This document shows, one piece after another, positions 43,660-56,099 of a stretch of DNA of 64,000 nt; the first letter of the stretch is position 1, and every line of letters starts with the position of its first letter. Location: the NCBI GenBank assembly GCA_014871385.1, contig CM026429.1, positions 15,966,318 through 16,030,317 of the forward strand, read 5' to 3'. The notes under the pieces are model-generated. The model was not told the origin of the DNA and did no database searches. It saw only the letters and a list, made by a program, of their open reading frames with translations. This DNA is from Ceratodon purpureus. Taxonomy: Eukaryota; Streptophyta; Bryopsida; Pseudoditrichales; Ditrichaceae. Both the position numbers and the translations under genes were made by a program.

Positions 43660-46519
43660 ATGGAAATTGTGGAGTTATGGTGGAATGTGAAGGCGTGGGG
43701 GAATCGTGGCGCGGTGCAGGGTGTGGCAGTAATGGTTGATATGGAGAGGGAACGGATGGTGGTGGAGGAGCGTGGCCCGAGCTTAGAGGTTCTGTCTGCA
43801 CGCGGTTTCAATGCTGGAGCTCCTGGCACCACCGATTGCTCTAAACCGCTAGTACACGATTCGCCGAAATTACTGCCCTGTGAAACTGCGAAGGATGAGG
43901 TATTGTCTAGAGTTGTTTTTTTATATGTTTTTTAATGCGATTTCTTGACATGTTTTTGGTTTGCCATATGTTTTACTTGGACTAGGCATATCGGTAATCT
44001 CGATTATTGTTTACGAATTGCTGTTTATTTCCTTTACCGGTTCTGCATCGGGATGGACGATTCTGATTGCATCTGAATAGATGTGGAGTGAAGTGAAAGG
44101 ATTGAGCAGATGCAGCATTCAGCTAATGTTAGTTGTGTTGGCAGGACATGGCTGCAATGCGGTCTTGCCTAGCAGCTGCTGATAGTATAGGGATGAAGAC
44201 ATTGCAACATATTGTAGACTCTCTTGAGACCAGGCTACAGAGTGCATTGATGCATGCGGTGATGCAAATTTTGGAGACTTTAGGGAAAGACGCAGCCGCT
44301 CGAGTGGTTATGGCGGAGCGTAAAGCATCGGTGATGGAGCAAGAGCACATCAATACTAAGCAGCAGGCTCTTGCGATGATGCTCCGCATCAAGCACAGTT
44401 CTGACTCTATGGTCTGTTGTCGTTTCTTCATGCTTGCACACAGCTTTACCTTCCTCAACGTCGTCTGTACATCATTTGGGTTTTGTTTATGTCGTTTGTT
44501 TGTAGATTGATTGAAGATCAAAGATAATGATCGAGTACCTTAGGCTTAGGTCGTTCTAGGGTCCGTTGTTGTCACCTGTATCGAGTATTTGGAACACAAA
44601 TCATCATATTTCGCGAAATGATAAAATTTCCAGCTTTGAGTCGAGGAATGGTCGGCAGGTCTTCTTGTTGCCATGTACGCCACATGATGACTCTGGCTTA
44701 GAAGTATGCGCGATGTTGTTTTGAGCCTAATAATATATTGTATGATGTGTTGGCAGCTTATTGATGCGGAGAAGAGACTGCTCGTAGAAAAAAGACGTTC
44801 GCAAGAATTAGATGCGAAGGTTGGCACCTTGCAAGATACAATTAGAAGGATGAAAGCAGAGTTGAAGAGGAAAGGGGATATTCTGGACGAGTTGCAAAGA
44901 ACTCAACTAGAGGTTGGGGCTAGACCAGGGTTGATGAGTCCCAGCGAAGCAGTCTCCAAGAAGCGGAAAGGAAATCCTCTAGTGCGACTCGGTGAGGGAA
45001 AACCTGGTCAACCAAATGATGGTGCTGTAGAAGACGAGTGTGACGATACTGCCACCCTTTTAGCCACGATGCCTACCAGATCTCCATCGACCGATCGTCC
45101 CAATTCAGTTCTTGGTTGGGGTCTAGGTCAGTCCACCCCGCGGAACTCATCCGTGCAGGAGTATAGTCGGGTGGCACCCACGAATAACAAGCAAGGTTCA
45201 CCAGCATCATTGCGAAGGAGTATGGAGGATGGATGTGTACAGAAAACATCTGGTCATCGTGACAAGGAGTTGAATTTGTCAACGGGATGTCCCGCGGAAC
45301 GAAAGAGGATCTCCGCTCAATCTAAAAGTACTCGTGCAAAGCTAGCGGATGTTGAGGATGATTCAAGTGATCAGCATGACAGCAGTGTGGAGGGGCTGTC
45401 ACAAAATGCTGAAAAGAAGACTAATTCTAAACATGATTCTTTGGTTAATGGTGAAGACATGGATGGCATAGACGATGGCTTTCTGGGACTCATCGCTCTG
45501 CAGGGAGCCTCACCAGGTCCTTTAATCTCGCATGAGTTACAAAATGGTGATACAGCTCCAGGTATGTGTGGTATTAATCAATATCTATGCATCTTTTGAG
45601 ACTTTCGTTTTTTGGCCAACCCTATGTAGCAGCTCAAAAGCTTTACAACAACCATCGCTGCACACTATGACGTCACTTCTTTCTTTTTCGTTATCATTGA
45701 CACAGGAGGGATTATAATTTACACTGTAACATGTATTAGATCGTCGTGTCAATAAAGGTTTGCTTTATAACCAGAAATCAAACTTTTAAATTTTTAGAAG
45801 GCGAGTTGACATTGAATGGAAACGTTTTGCAGGACTGAAGTCGGGGGCAGAAGCTAAAGAGGAAGATGCTAGTGATTCTTCAACTGATGATGAGGCGGAA
45901 TACCAATCAAAGCAGAAAAATGCAGCTCGTGTCATGCAACCTAAATCTGACGAGGCCATGCGTCACAAGGTTCCGGAGACCACAAAGAGTAGTTTGGTCG
46001 AACAGACAATGGTACTCAGGCGAAGCTCTGGGAGGATTAGGAGGGGCAAGCAGCATATGTCACCTGAGAAATCAGGTCCAATCGTGAAAGAAAAAGAAGT
46101 TAAATCGTCTGGAGACATTAAGGGTGCAGAAAACAGTGCATCGGGAAGATTGAAAGGTGGTGCTGTAGACGCGGCAGATGGATCCAGTGCATTAGTTGTG
46201 GAATCGTCGCGCGACAGCAGACGGCTGATGCAGGGCGCTCGGCAGGTACGTTATATTTTCTTCTATTTCACACCACATCGTAATCTGAGTTGTGTCATTC
46301 ATCTCTGATGAGTTCTTCCTGTACATTGACTATCTGACACACTTCTGAGTCTTTTTTGTTGAAGTGGACTTCGGGATGGTAGAGAAAACTTTATCTTTGA
46401 GGTGTAATCAGGAACTTTGAAGAAGCTAATGTAGAGTGGTTCTCATTCTTGCAATTTGCGCCAAGTATTGATATTATTAATTATTTCTTGTGCAGCTGCT
46501 CTCTTTAAGGAAATTGTGA
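43660..46519 (+). CDS. Plant coiled-coil protein, probably nuclear, unknown family
   Basis: A five-exon model with GT-AG junctions: 43660-43899, 44145-44411, 44757-45561, 45833-46245, 46496-46519. Frames join without stops to give 582 aa. Exon 2 and early exon 3 are coiled coil (residues ~80-220: MAERKASVMEQEHINTKQQA, then DAEKRLLVEKRRSQELDAKV and MKAELKRKGDILDELQR). The middle is polar and low-complexity with SKKRKG and AERKRISAQ basic stretches that could act as nuclear signals. The distal part has an acidic SDSSTDDEAE patch next to LRRSSGRIRRGKQ, and the protein ends ARQLLSLRKL. No catalytic domain or TM segment is visible. The first exon start is uncertain (ATG at 43660 or the later in-frame ATG near 43733). 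I do not recognise the family; a chromatin- or spindle-associated scaffold would be a guess. Confidence 0.7.
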
Positions 46520-47500
46520 ATGGCTCGAGATAAACTTACTGGCGGGGACAATTTTGAATGTTGATAATTAGATGAGCCTTGTGAATATACGAATTGTACA
46601 TCTTTTGTTTTTAATTATCTACAAGAATCCCTAATTTGCCATATGGTTCAACCATATCTGTCGTTCAATTATGTTCATAGAAAACTTGGGGTTGCAGTGT
46701 TCCGATTGAATTTCACTGCTATAGTGCCTTGACAGATTGCAGGAGAGAGCCACTGCGTTTCCTAGAGTCGAAATACTTGGTAAGATATCGATTTTGGCAT
46801 TTGTGACCATGGATTTTTCCATATGGTTAACAAGGTAAGTTGAATTAAGCGAATTTAGGGTGGTGTGCAACTGGCTTTGTCCTTTCCTGTATGTTTAAAG
46901 TCGGTACAATTGCACAAACTTAAGGTTGGAGCCCCCAAATCTGTTCTGTTCCCACTTCCACTCCAATCTAAACTTGGGAAACAAAACACTTGTTTTTCTC
47001 TACACGAAGGATACTTTCTTAAGAAAAAGGAATGGGGTTCAATAAATACTACGTTGGCAATCACGCATTGAACTTAAATTATTGGCGATTAGAAAAACTT
47101 CCGAAATAATGTATGTAACTAAAAGTAATTTTGCTACAATACTTTGGTCTAGTACATTGAATCCATGATTCATATCGCAGGGTCAGATTTGAGCACGTTT
47201 TTATCAACAAAGCGAACTGTAGGAACAATCGCACCTTATCGGAGTTTTGACTACTTCAAGCATGGAGTTTGTATTGTTAAGTTCCCTCCATCACAGGACA
47301 AACTCGATTAAAAGCCTACTGTTGGAAACTTTTCTTGCAATAATGTACTACCTTGAGTGTTTTATTTTTATTTTTATCTAGAACCAAATGAAGAAAAAAC
47401 TTTGTGAGCAGTACTGGGTTTTTCTTTTTTTTCAAATATGTCATAAATTAGATAAAACTATTAATTTAAAAAATCCCAAAGAAACAGGTTAATTATTTTG
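46520..47500. other. 3' UTR and intergenic, no gene
   Basis: No supported coding region. Short frames at 46631-47071 overlap on both strands without recognisable content. Confidence 0.5.
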
Positions 47501-47554
47501 CCAATGTGCAGATCCATGTCTAAGGTAGACACACCCAAAACCACCTGGAACCCC

Positions 47555-47945
47555 AGAACCAACTTGTAGATCCCCCCAGAACTGCACTTTGGCTGAACTA
47601 ACTTTGGCTGAACTAGCATTGTCAGACCATTCAATTCAAACTGACCATTCAATTCAATCAAAATACTCAAAAAGTTGGTGGTTTTGGGTCGGATCATGAG
47701 TGGAAATTAGTACCAACTAGGTGTGACAATGGAAAACTCTACAGATCAGTTTTGGGTCATGAAGTATTTTTGTGTTTACAAAATTTGTATCTATTTCAAT
47801 ATTGGGAAGAAAATTTTGAAAAAATTTGTATTCTATGAAAAACCTATTTTTCGACACGTTAAAATTACACCCCAAAAATAATCTAAAAAAAAAAGGCTCA
47901 AAATCCTTAAATTGGTGGATTTAGGTGTCTCTACCTTACCTAAAG
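47555..47945 (+). repeat. Dispersed repeat R, copy 3
   Basis: Strongly similar to 32838-33205 in the same orientation. It contains a small tandem duplication absent there (CTTTGGCTGAACTA repeated near 47585-47615, and GACCATTCAATTCAA twice near 47625-47657). Confidence 0.85.
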
Positions 47946-48061
47946 CTCTAATTTTGCACTATTTGTGAAAAAATTTGTACAAAAGAAGAAATTAGTGACG
48001 CATAAAATGAAACTAAGCTTGTTATTATTAGATTATTGTATAAATTGAAACTATATATTTT

Positions 48062-48205
48062 AATGCTAGAGAGAGAAAAAAACTTTGGTTTCCGGAGGAG
48101 ACCGTTGTGAATGAAGTGTTGGTTCGATCTACCCCAAATCCAAAGCCCACAGGACAAAGGTATGGAAGTAAAGATCTACTCCCTTCTTTTTAAAGTAGGC
48201 ACTTT
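48062..48205 (+). repeat. Short dispersed repeat (SINE-like), copy 2
   Basis: Matches the reverse complement of 6285-6430 along its length. GGTTCGATCT (48121-48130) is close to a Pol III B box. It is followed after about 75 bp by another tRNA-like unit. Confidence 0.6.
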
Positions 48206-48274
48206 AATCACGAGTAACCAGTAACAAAAATCAAAAAAATCAACCGTCTATATTAGTTTGGAATGAACATTTCG

Positions 48275-48480
48275 CCATCAAGCCACAAGCTCATTGTTGG
48301 TTGGACGTGAGCATTTGTCTCATATAACTGGTCCGGGTTCAAACCTTGATGAACTCGTTTGAGCAGATGTGGAGAATGAAGTGGCTTGGTACTACTGAGT
48401 GAGCGACCGTAGGCAGAAAATGAGTTGTGCCAACCAATAGTCCACCTCTCGATCACCTTAAAACACAGCTTAAGAAAAAA
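48275..48480 (+). repeat. tRNA-derived SINE candidate
   Basis: The head resembles a tRNA: a D arm GCTC...GAGC (48289-48312), an anticodon-arm-like GTCTCATATAAC (CAT, methionine-like), and GGGTTCAAACC (48335-48345), a near-perfect B box at the right distance. A tRNA-unrelated body then runs to an A-rich end near 48480. It is not a functional tRNA gene because the acceptor stem does not close. Confidence 0.5.
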
Positions 48481-48489
48481 TTTGGTTTG

Positions 48490-49940
48490 TAGTTTCTCTT
48501 TAGAAATTTAAAAACTACACAATAATTTTGTATTTATTTAATTTTATTCACTAGAGATAATTTATATCAAAAATATATGTAAGGAAATGGTTTTATAATA
48601 TTTTTAAAAAAGCCCATAATGTAAAAAAATGTATGATCGATCCGTCCCTTTGTTTGTCCGTCCATCTTTCTATCCATCACAAGCAAATTTTACAAAAAAC
48701 TTTACATCAATATTAATTTATGTATCTTTTCAAAACATGCAGCCTACTTTACTACTATAAGGATTATTTATATATTTTTTGAAATTATTTAACTACTTTG
48801 ATGTATCCCTTGACACAATTATCTGATAACATGGTTTTGTATATCTTCACACAATGCAAATCACAAAACGCATTCACAATTATTCCTTTTAGATCTTAAA
48901 AAATCTTATAGATTTAAAAATTAGTTAAAACTTATTGTATTTTTTAAAGTATAAAATTTGGACCTAATAATTAATAGCCAATGCAAAAATGTTTTGGCAA
49001 ATCATGAAATTTTATATGTTAATATGTCTATTTCCCAAAATATTCTTTAAACATGCATTTATGTTTTTGTCTTAATCATATAATTTCTATATCAAATAAT
49101 ATGGAACATGAATTTTCATTGTTCTATTATAATATGAATTGTTTAGAATACATAACTTTGTTGACAATGCAAAAATACCTCAATATAATAGATGTATAAG
49201 ATTTTTGAATTATATTGTTTAACAATGCGTTAAAGAATTGAATTTACATGAGTTTCTTTTTATTTCAATTTTTTCATACAATGTAAAGTTTGAATCTAAA
49301 ACAAATATATTCAATGCAAAATAAATTTGGCCCATTATGATAGTCTTATATAATTTTTTATATATATTCATGATATGTACACTTTAAAGTGCATTTATGT
49401 GTTTTCCTTGGTTATAGAATAGATGTAATGACTTTATTAAATGACAAATTCACTTAGTCCATAGATATTAATGATAGATACATTTACTTTATCAAATGAA
49501 AAATCTGCATACTTTGACAAATAATAGATCCACTTATTTTCTCAAGTCCTTAATCTACTTATTTTCCACTTGATAAATCTATCTTATATTTTCAATTAAT
49601 AAATTGATTTATTCTACCAAATAATAAATTCACTTATTTTTTCATGTATTAAATCTACTTATTTTGTTAGGTGATATAGTGACATGCCATAGTTAGAAAT
49701 TAAAAACCAAATTCGAAAGACCCTCACTATGAAGTGCAATCATCTATAAAAGTTAATATAAACTTATTCTATCCATCTCCAATCAAGTTTGCACTCCTTT
49801 TTGGATGTTTTGTATGTCAAAATCTTATTCATCTCTACATTAGCAATACATGATAACATGTTATAAGTATGAGATGATCTTGGCTAAATAATCTAAATAA
49901 TGATATTTATGACAAATTCATTTTTTGATTAGATACTCAC
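48490..49940. other. AT-rich intergenic DNA
   Basis: No gene. Around 49480-49680 there are repeated variants of an AAAT...CACTTATTTT...TAAATCTACTTA motif, a loosely periodic simple repeat. Confidence 0.5.
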
Positions 49941-49964
49941 TCTCTATTCTCATGCATGATTGTG

Positions 49965-50730
49965 AAAATACAGACAGGTTATAGAGACTTCAGGCTTCGA
50001 GCCACTGCTCCCAGCTCTATCGTCAAAGGAGAGGTTTTCACGGATGAGTAGGAGCTCAGCACTCACAAACGGGAGCTCAACACTCACAAACAAAAGTTGG
50101 ATACTCATTCTCGTCTTTTCCTTTCCTTTGCAAAGCAAGACTGGTAGTTCTAGCGGCAGAAATTCTCAAATGGTCAGTAGGAAGACGCGGGGACCACATT
50201 GTTGAAGACGGATGCTAGTTGTATGGAGCGGTAGTGAGGCTCAAGGTTTTGGTAAGTTAACTTAATTTTTTTATTATATAGTCCCAATGATTTTCTATTG
50301 ATGTTTAATAATTATGTTCTTTTTTTAGTAGCTTGCTGCACGTGCGTACGATGTGTAAGGCACAAGTCCCACTTCAGACAACATGCAACATTTCAAGACA
50401 ATATCGAGGGCGGTCATCCTTTTGCACAACAAGACGGCGCACTTTGAAGACTTGAGTGCACTAGAGGGCTTAGTTAAATCCTGCAAGATCGCCATTGATG
50501 AATGGCCCTCCCTGGAAGCCAAGTTCTAACAACATGTGAGGATCATCAGAAACTATCGAGAATTCAAGCAACTTCTTTCTGGAATGTTCTAGTGAACCTC
50601 ATCAACATATGTGACGTGATTATATCTCATTTAAGACTTGGTGAACCAATACACAATGTATGAAGAGTTTGACATTGAGTAGATTTCTAGGATTGGCAGA
50701 CTTGGCAGTAGCAAAAGCTACTCACTTTGA
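49965..50730 (+). pseudogene. Decayed unidentified coding remnant
   Basis: Higher GC than the flanks. A GGTAAGTT donor-like site at about 50250 separates two coding-like parts. The second (50370-50700) reads HFKTISRAVILLHNKTAHFE, then LEGLVKSCKIAIDEWPSLEA and later YTMYEEFDIE and SRIGRLGSSKSY in one frame, broken by several stops. The helix-rich character suggests a former structural or coiled-coil gene. I do not recognise the family. Confidence 0.3.
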
Positions 50731-50739
50731 CCATATACA

Positions 50740-51590
50740 CTAAATACAACATGTGAATTACATTCAAACACAAATGTATTCCTGTTGCTACTCCATACAG
50801 CATGTATAGTTAATAAACATTCATGAGTGCACACGTGACAGTGAACAGTATTAAACACAATAGTCCAAACAACTTAGAGAAGGAATGAAAGGACTTTGTT
50901 GTTTGTCATCTCTATCATATGCATGAATGGATCTTTCTAGCGTTTTTGAAATTCTTATATCAAGAATGATCTGCTGGAGCTTCCACTATCCTAAGTTGCT
51001 GGTTTGGTATAACAGGTTGTAGATTGCAGCGTGAATAGGATGTTACTAGCATGTGACATTATGGATGTTGACTACTTTTGTATCTCTTTAAATTGCAAAA
51101 ATATGGACATATAGATATCCTTGTGTCGAATGCGGGAGCAAATCCCTCAATCGATCCTATTGTGTCTTTATCAGAGAAAACTCTAGGTAAAATATAGCAG
51201 GGGTAACATCCGCCTCTCGACCCAACGGAGTTGAGAGTCGGAGGCAGGACGACCCGACATTGAGCAAAGGACAGCTCTCATTGAACAGCCATAACTTTCA
51301 TAAATTTTTTGTAAAAAAATAAATTTTTAATTTTAATTTTTTTTCCCCAAGAAAAATGGTCTTATAAATTTACATGAATAACATAAGGTTTTTTGAATCC
51401 ATCAAGCGGAGCAACAAGGGTTTGAATAAGGGCGATGGGTCCGGTAGGCACCGTTGCCCGTTACGTCTTAGGGTTCACTCAAAACAACAATTGCGGGGTA
51501 GCTAAGGTTGGTCTTATTGAATTTTGGTTTTTATAGCCTCTATATTTTTCCAAGTAAATTTTTTGAAAAATAAAAATATAAAAAATTTCA
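50740..51590. other. Intergenic, no gene
   Basis: Nothing recognised. Confidence 0.5.
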
Positions 51591-51593
51591 AAT

Positions 51594-52930
51594 TCAATGG
51601 AGGCTGCCTGTGAGGTGGGCACCAATTCCTCTTGCCCTACCCTCTGTTTCACCCGGGTCATGGCTATAGATTACATCTACTATATGTTTTCCAAATTCGG
51701 AGCCCTGGTGCGTCAAAGGTATGCTCCGGAGCTTTAGGACGGAGATTGTTGTCATCCTCTCGAGAATGTCGCTTAGATTGTGGAAGTTTATCCAACACAC
51801 CTTCCAGTCATCGTTCTCAAGGTCATCAACAAAGAAGACGTGCCAGTTATATTCCGCAGTTTCATTAAATTTTTATCTTATTTCGACCGAGCATCTTGTT
51901 AAGTCCCCCAACCCAATGCATATTAATATGAATGACACTAACTTGTACAAAAATGCGATCATCTTTGCAAACAACTATTGTCATAGAATATGGTTATCAT
52001 AATTAATTAAGTGCGGTAGAAACAATATGCATAAGGTCGGAGGAAAGAGTCAACAACGTACCTGGGAGGCAGATTTTCTCGATTTGCATTTTGTCGAGTG
52101 CCAAACTTAGCCATCCAAAATCTGTATTCGTCTTGATGTACAGAAGGATTCCTTGCCAAATTAGGGCGTATCCAAGAACACTTCATAATTGTCCTCCTTA
52201 CTGTGCGATATGTAACAACAATGATTTTCTTCAGAATGCCCACGTATGGCACGTCGACGTCAAAAACATTTCTATCGTGTATTGAATCCCAACACCCCTG
52301 TAGAGACATTACAAATACTTCCAAATCAAAATTTTCATTTGTTATAGACTCTTCATTGGAGAGGCAGGGGTAGTGATTCCCGTGAGCCCACATGGCATCA
52401 TATTACTCAGCTACCTTAATCGGTGAATATTAAAAAACGAACAGTTGACAGGGGTTAAGGTCTCGTTGGGAATTACAAGGAAATCATACAAAATACAATT
52501 TAGAAAGTAAGTTGCAAACCTGCGTAATTCCTGGCTCGAAATAGAGTTCAATAACATATACTCGTGAATTTGTCGTCTCTCACGGACATCGAGGCGGAAT
52601 GTGCGAATTGCTCCCTCTAAAACTTCTCCATAAACACTTTCATCCTCTTCCATGTCCCACATGCGTCGTTTATATAAGGAGATAGGGCTGTGTAGTCTGT
52701 AACAAACCCCAAAACTTCCTTTGCGAGATATCCCGTAGCCATATATACCTCCGGTGTGTACCTGTTTCTCACAAATTTTTCCAAGCCAAACAAATAATGC
52801 TCTATTCCATAGCATCATCTGCTATAGAAGGGTCCACACAATCGGACTTTGTCAATGAGATGCATCACTAAATGAGGCATTGTATCAAAGAATCCTAGAG
52901 GAAACTAGATCTCTAGTAAACTAAGTCAGT
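51594..52930 (-). mobile_element. CACTA (En/Spm) DNA transposon remnant: DUF4218 and DUF4216 parts of a TNP2-type transposase
   Basis: Minus strand. Near 52930-52620, FFDTMPHLVMHLIDKVRLCG, then FVRNRYTPE and MATGYLAKEVLGFVTDY match the DUF4218 domain that follows TNP2 transposases. VYGEVLEGA and RRQIHEYMLLN follow in a shifted frame. From 52393 downward, VDVPYVGILKKIIVVTY and DEYRFWMAKFG...RQNAN match DUF4216, and VFFVDDLENDDWKV (about 51800-51850) continues it after about 180 bp that may be an intron (CCCAG|GTACGT). At least one in-frame stop (SR*CYG for SRWCYG) and one frameshift show it is dead. The catalytic TNP2 part and the CACTA termini were not found in the window. Confidence 0.8.
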
Positions 52931-52939
52931 TTTTATTCC

Positions 52940-54030
52940 CATCTGAAACCTCACGCTCACAGCTGTCCTTGTTGTTTCATGCTTCTTGATGCTCATCTTC
53001 GCGCTCTGCGTCACAACTTCCCACTAGTCGCACGGCGCCTACTCGAAATTTACTCTACTTGTCTAGGACGTGATTGGAGCCGACGTAGACTCTGTTGAAA
53101 TTTTGAAATTTTGAAAATTTAGTGTAGATCTTGTACAATCTATGGTTTTGAGGCAAATTTGGAGTTGGGTTACGGAATTTATGACATTTAGGTTTTTGTG
53201 AGGTGGATTGCATCATGGGTTTCCAGTGGCTACATTGGGGCCGTGGGATGTACGGAGGCTGTGGAGGTTACTAAGTAGGTGTTTGTTCTCAATGACCCGT
53301 GAAAGCCCTGTTTAGAACACTATGCTTGAGAACTTGAGACCCACCCTACTCAACCAAACTCCACTTCCTTAGATGATATTAGCGTCATCCAATTCTACAA
53401 GTGAATTGTATTTGTATGCATTTGAGCCTACATTTTTTTATCTGTTCAAAGGCACAAAACATGTCTCACCTCCCTATTTGTTGTCTTCTTTCAAAAACCA
53501 ACATTCTAAAACACCATTATTAATGTTCCCAAAATATGACCATTTTCCAAATTCAACATATACAATGGATGATGTATAATTATACCGTCAATATTTATGT
53601 GAATTATATTGTATTCTAATTTATTTTGAAACAAATTTCAAATTGGATGATTTTGGTTACTTCTAATGAATTTTTTTTCAGCACCTGTCAAGGTGTCATG
53701 ACTCATTTTCAACTGACAGCCTGAAACTGGGCAGGCCAATGCGCACTATGAATCACGCACTCTCAAAAGACTACATCTCAAAGAAACGAAGCAGCTTCAA
53801 GCAATGTACTGTTTTACTTCACTGCTAAAGAGACTCCTCTTACGTTTCAAGCATTAAAAGTTTCTTAGAAGGGAACAAAATAACAGTGTCACATGAGTTT
53901 GTAGGTTCCTTCAAACCCACCCCATTGTTTTCCCAGACATCATCTCTGGCCGCTACATGAAAAAACTACACAATCCCAAATTAGAAACAAAAAGCAAGGC
54001 TTTGAGGTGTATTTGTGAGTGTAAGATCAT
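52940..54030. other. Intergenic, no gene
   Basis: No supported feature; short open frames only. Confidence 0.5.
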
Positions 54031-54033
54031 ATC

Positions 54034-56056
54034 TCACTGTTGAAGCTCAATCATGCAGCCTGAAGAGTCCTTTGGATCTCCACAAGTACAACACGAATCT
54101 CCCAGCTTCCTCGGATCCTCATTGATACAAGTATTATATGTGCACGCTAACTCCAGAGAAGGATCACTTCTTGCTTGCGTCAAATTCATACAACTTGTCA
54201 CTTTTCTACAAGCTTCTGAGACATCTTATGCCAACATTCGTTGGTTGTGAGCAGAGGCTTGAACCATCATCTTGGAGTGTTACTTCAGCCACTCCACCCT
54301 TGAATGCTCCTCAAGGAACTGACGAGGAATGCGTGCACAAAATTTGTACTGCAGAATATGGCGGTTGGCTGAGGCTGAAAGTGTAAAGCAGTTTCAATTT
54401 ATGGAAGCTCTTTGAGATCCCACATTCTCCCCTTAGTGATCACTGGGCTCAGCTAACTGGCTTAGCTCATAGCTTGTTTACATGGATACACAAGTGCCCG
54501 TATCTACAGCCCTGCAGGCAACATTTGATTTGTGCTTGCAGGTCAATGTTTCTAAGTACAATATCTCATAAAAAGTAGAATCAAGCGTGCGAAAGCAAAT
54601 AGTCTATCAGTTGGTGTATGAATTTAACTCCATTGCATAGCTTCATGTGTGGGAGCCAAATAATTTGAACACAAAATAGGTTGTAAGGTAGGAGCACCTC
54701 TCTACCATGGTTCATATTATGCATGTAATTACTGTCTTTGATATATCACAAATGGTCTTTAGACAATTGGAAGTGCATAGTGGAATTTGTTGCGTGAACC
54801 AATCACTGTATTTTTAAGTACATGTACATGATTAATTTATTATACTTGAATGCAAGTCAAACTTAAATTTTTTAGACTGTTTAATTTTTTTGTTCATTTG
54901 TTAAACTTTAAGGCGTCCCAAAAATTAAATTTGCATTCAAACTTTAGCAATCCAATTTTCTATAACACAATAAGGTTGATATCAATTATATTACCAAAAA
55001 CTACTATTTTTTAAAATAAATTTTATATGATTTGATTCTTTTAGAAATAGTTGAAATTGGTCATGTTTTTTCATCTTGATATTTCATAAAAAAAAACATT
55101 CAAATTTCAATAGAATCATTTACTACGATTCTTGCTGCTATTCTCATTACTGTTCCTGCTACCATCGTTGCCACCACACTCATGTGTAACTTGGTTTATT
55201 ACTGATTCTCACACTGGCATTGTGGCCAGCCTCACATTCTTTCGCTACCAAGCTCATAAAAAGTGTCTGTGGACATGGCTTTTTCAGACATGAGTTAGAA
55301 AGTTGAAAACCCAAATGGGACATAGAACATAAATGGCACATGGTGACAAATCATGAACATGAGCCTCATTTTGGACTCAGGTCCCAGAAGGACGTCAAAC
55401 CCATGTTCCAAATAGGAAGCCAAGGAGGCGAGTTTTCAGCCACAGCTCTGAAGAACAGACTTGGTGTAGGATTGAAGAGTTCCTGGCCAAGCTAAACAAC
55501 TAAGGTGCACTAATGAGAGCCTTATGTTTTCCTGTCAAACCTGGGAACAAAACAAGTTTCTTCATGGCAATAGCCGTAGACATGGCACCATTACAACAAA
55601 AAGAACTTACATTGGGTATGGGAAAGTAGCATTTGCGGAGATGAGCTTCATGCCAAGTGGAAAGACCGTTCATTGCTGTCATCTCGGCCATGTACATGTG
55701 TATTCATAAAAGAGGGACACCACCATCCCAAGTACTACACTGCTATGCATTTGAACGACCATAGTCTTCGGCTGCTGTTTTAGCCTCATGAGCTTCACTT
55801 GGACTCCATGCTGTGGCTAGTTTTTCTCATCACAAAGTGCACTGAATGATAGCCTTTTCTCAAATTCCATTGGTATCTGGATGTTGTCATGCTGGCATTT
55901 TGCCCAACTGGGAGTTAGCAATGGATGTGGGTCCCTTGCGTTGGAGCCCACAAAGCTTGACTGCAGCAGTAAAGTGAACTGAGTGCCATTGCAGGTTGAC
56001 TTCCTCCAGGAAGCTCCATTAGCTGAAGAAATACATTCAAGTACCCGTGATGTCAT
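54034..56056 (-). pseudogene. Exon-like remnants of an unidentified gene, including a Cys-rich exon
   Basis: Four minus-strand coding-like segments lie in order. 56056-55817 starts at ATG (MTSRVLECISSANG, ending SFSALCDEKN). 55697-55611 has TWHEAHLRKCYFPIPN before a GTAAGT donor. 55482-55366 follows a TTGGCCAG acceptor and reads ELFNPTPSLFFRAVAENSPP. 54228-54034 is cysteine-rich (EACRKVTSCMNL, then ACTYNTCINEDP and DSCCTCGDPKDSSGCM) and ends in TGA. Each looks like real protein, but the junctions I tried do not keep one frame, so either the model is incomplete or the gene is broken. Secreted or extracellular character is only suggested by the cysteines. I cannot name the family. Confidence 0.35.
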
Positions 56057-56099
56057 CGCATCCTTGGATGAGTAAAAATGTGATTATATCAAGTAGCAA

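Noticed and set aside
42771-43832. Overlapping open frames on both strands, rich in Pro/Thr/His or Gly
   Set aside because: They result from the CATCC-rich and GC-rich promoter composition; only the frame from 43660 joins downstream exons.
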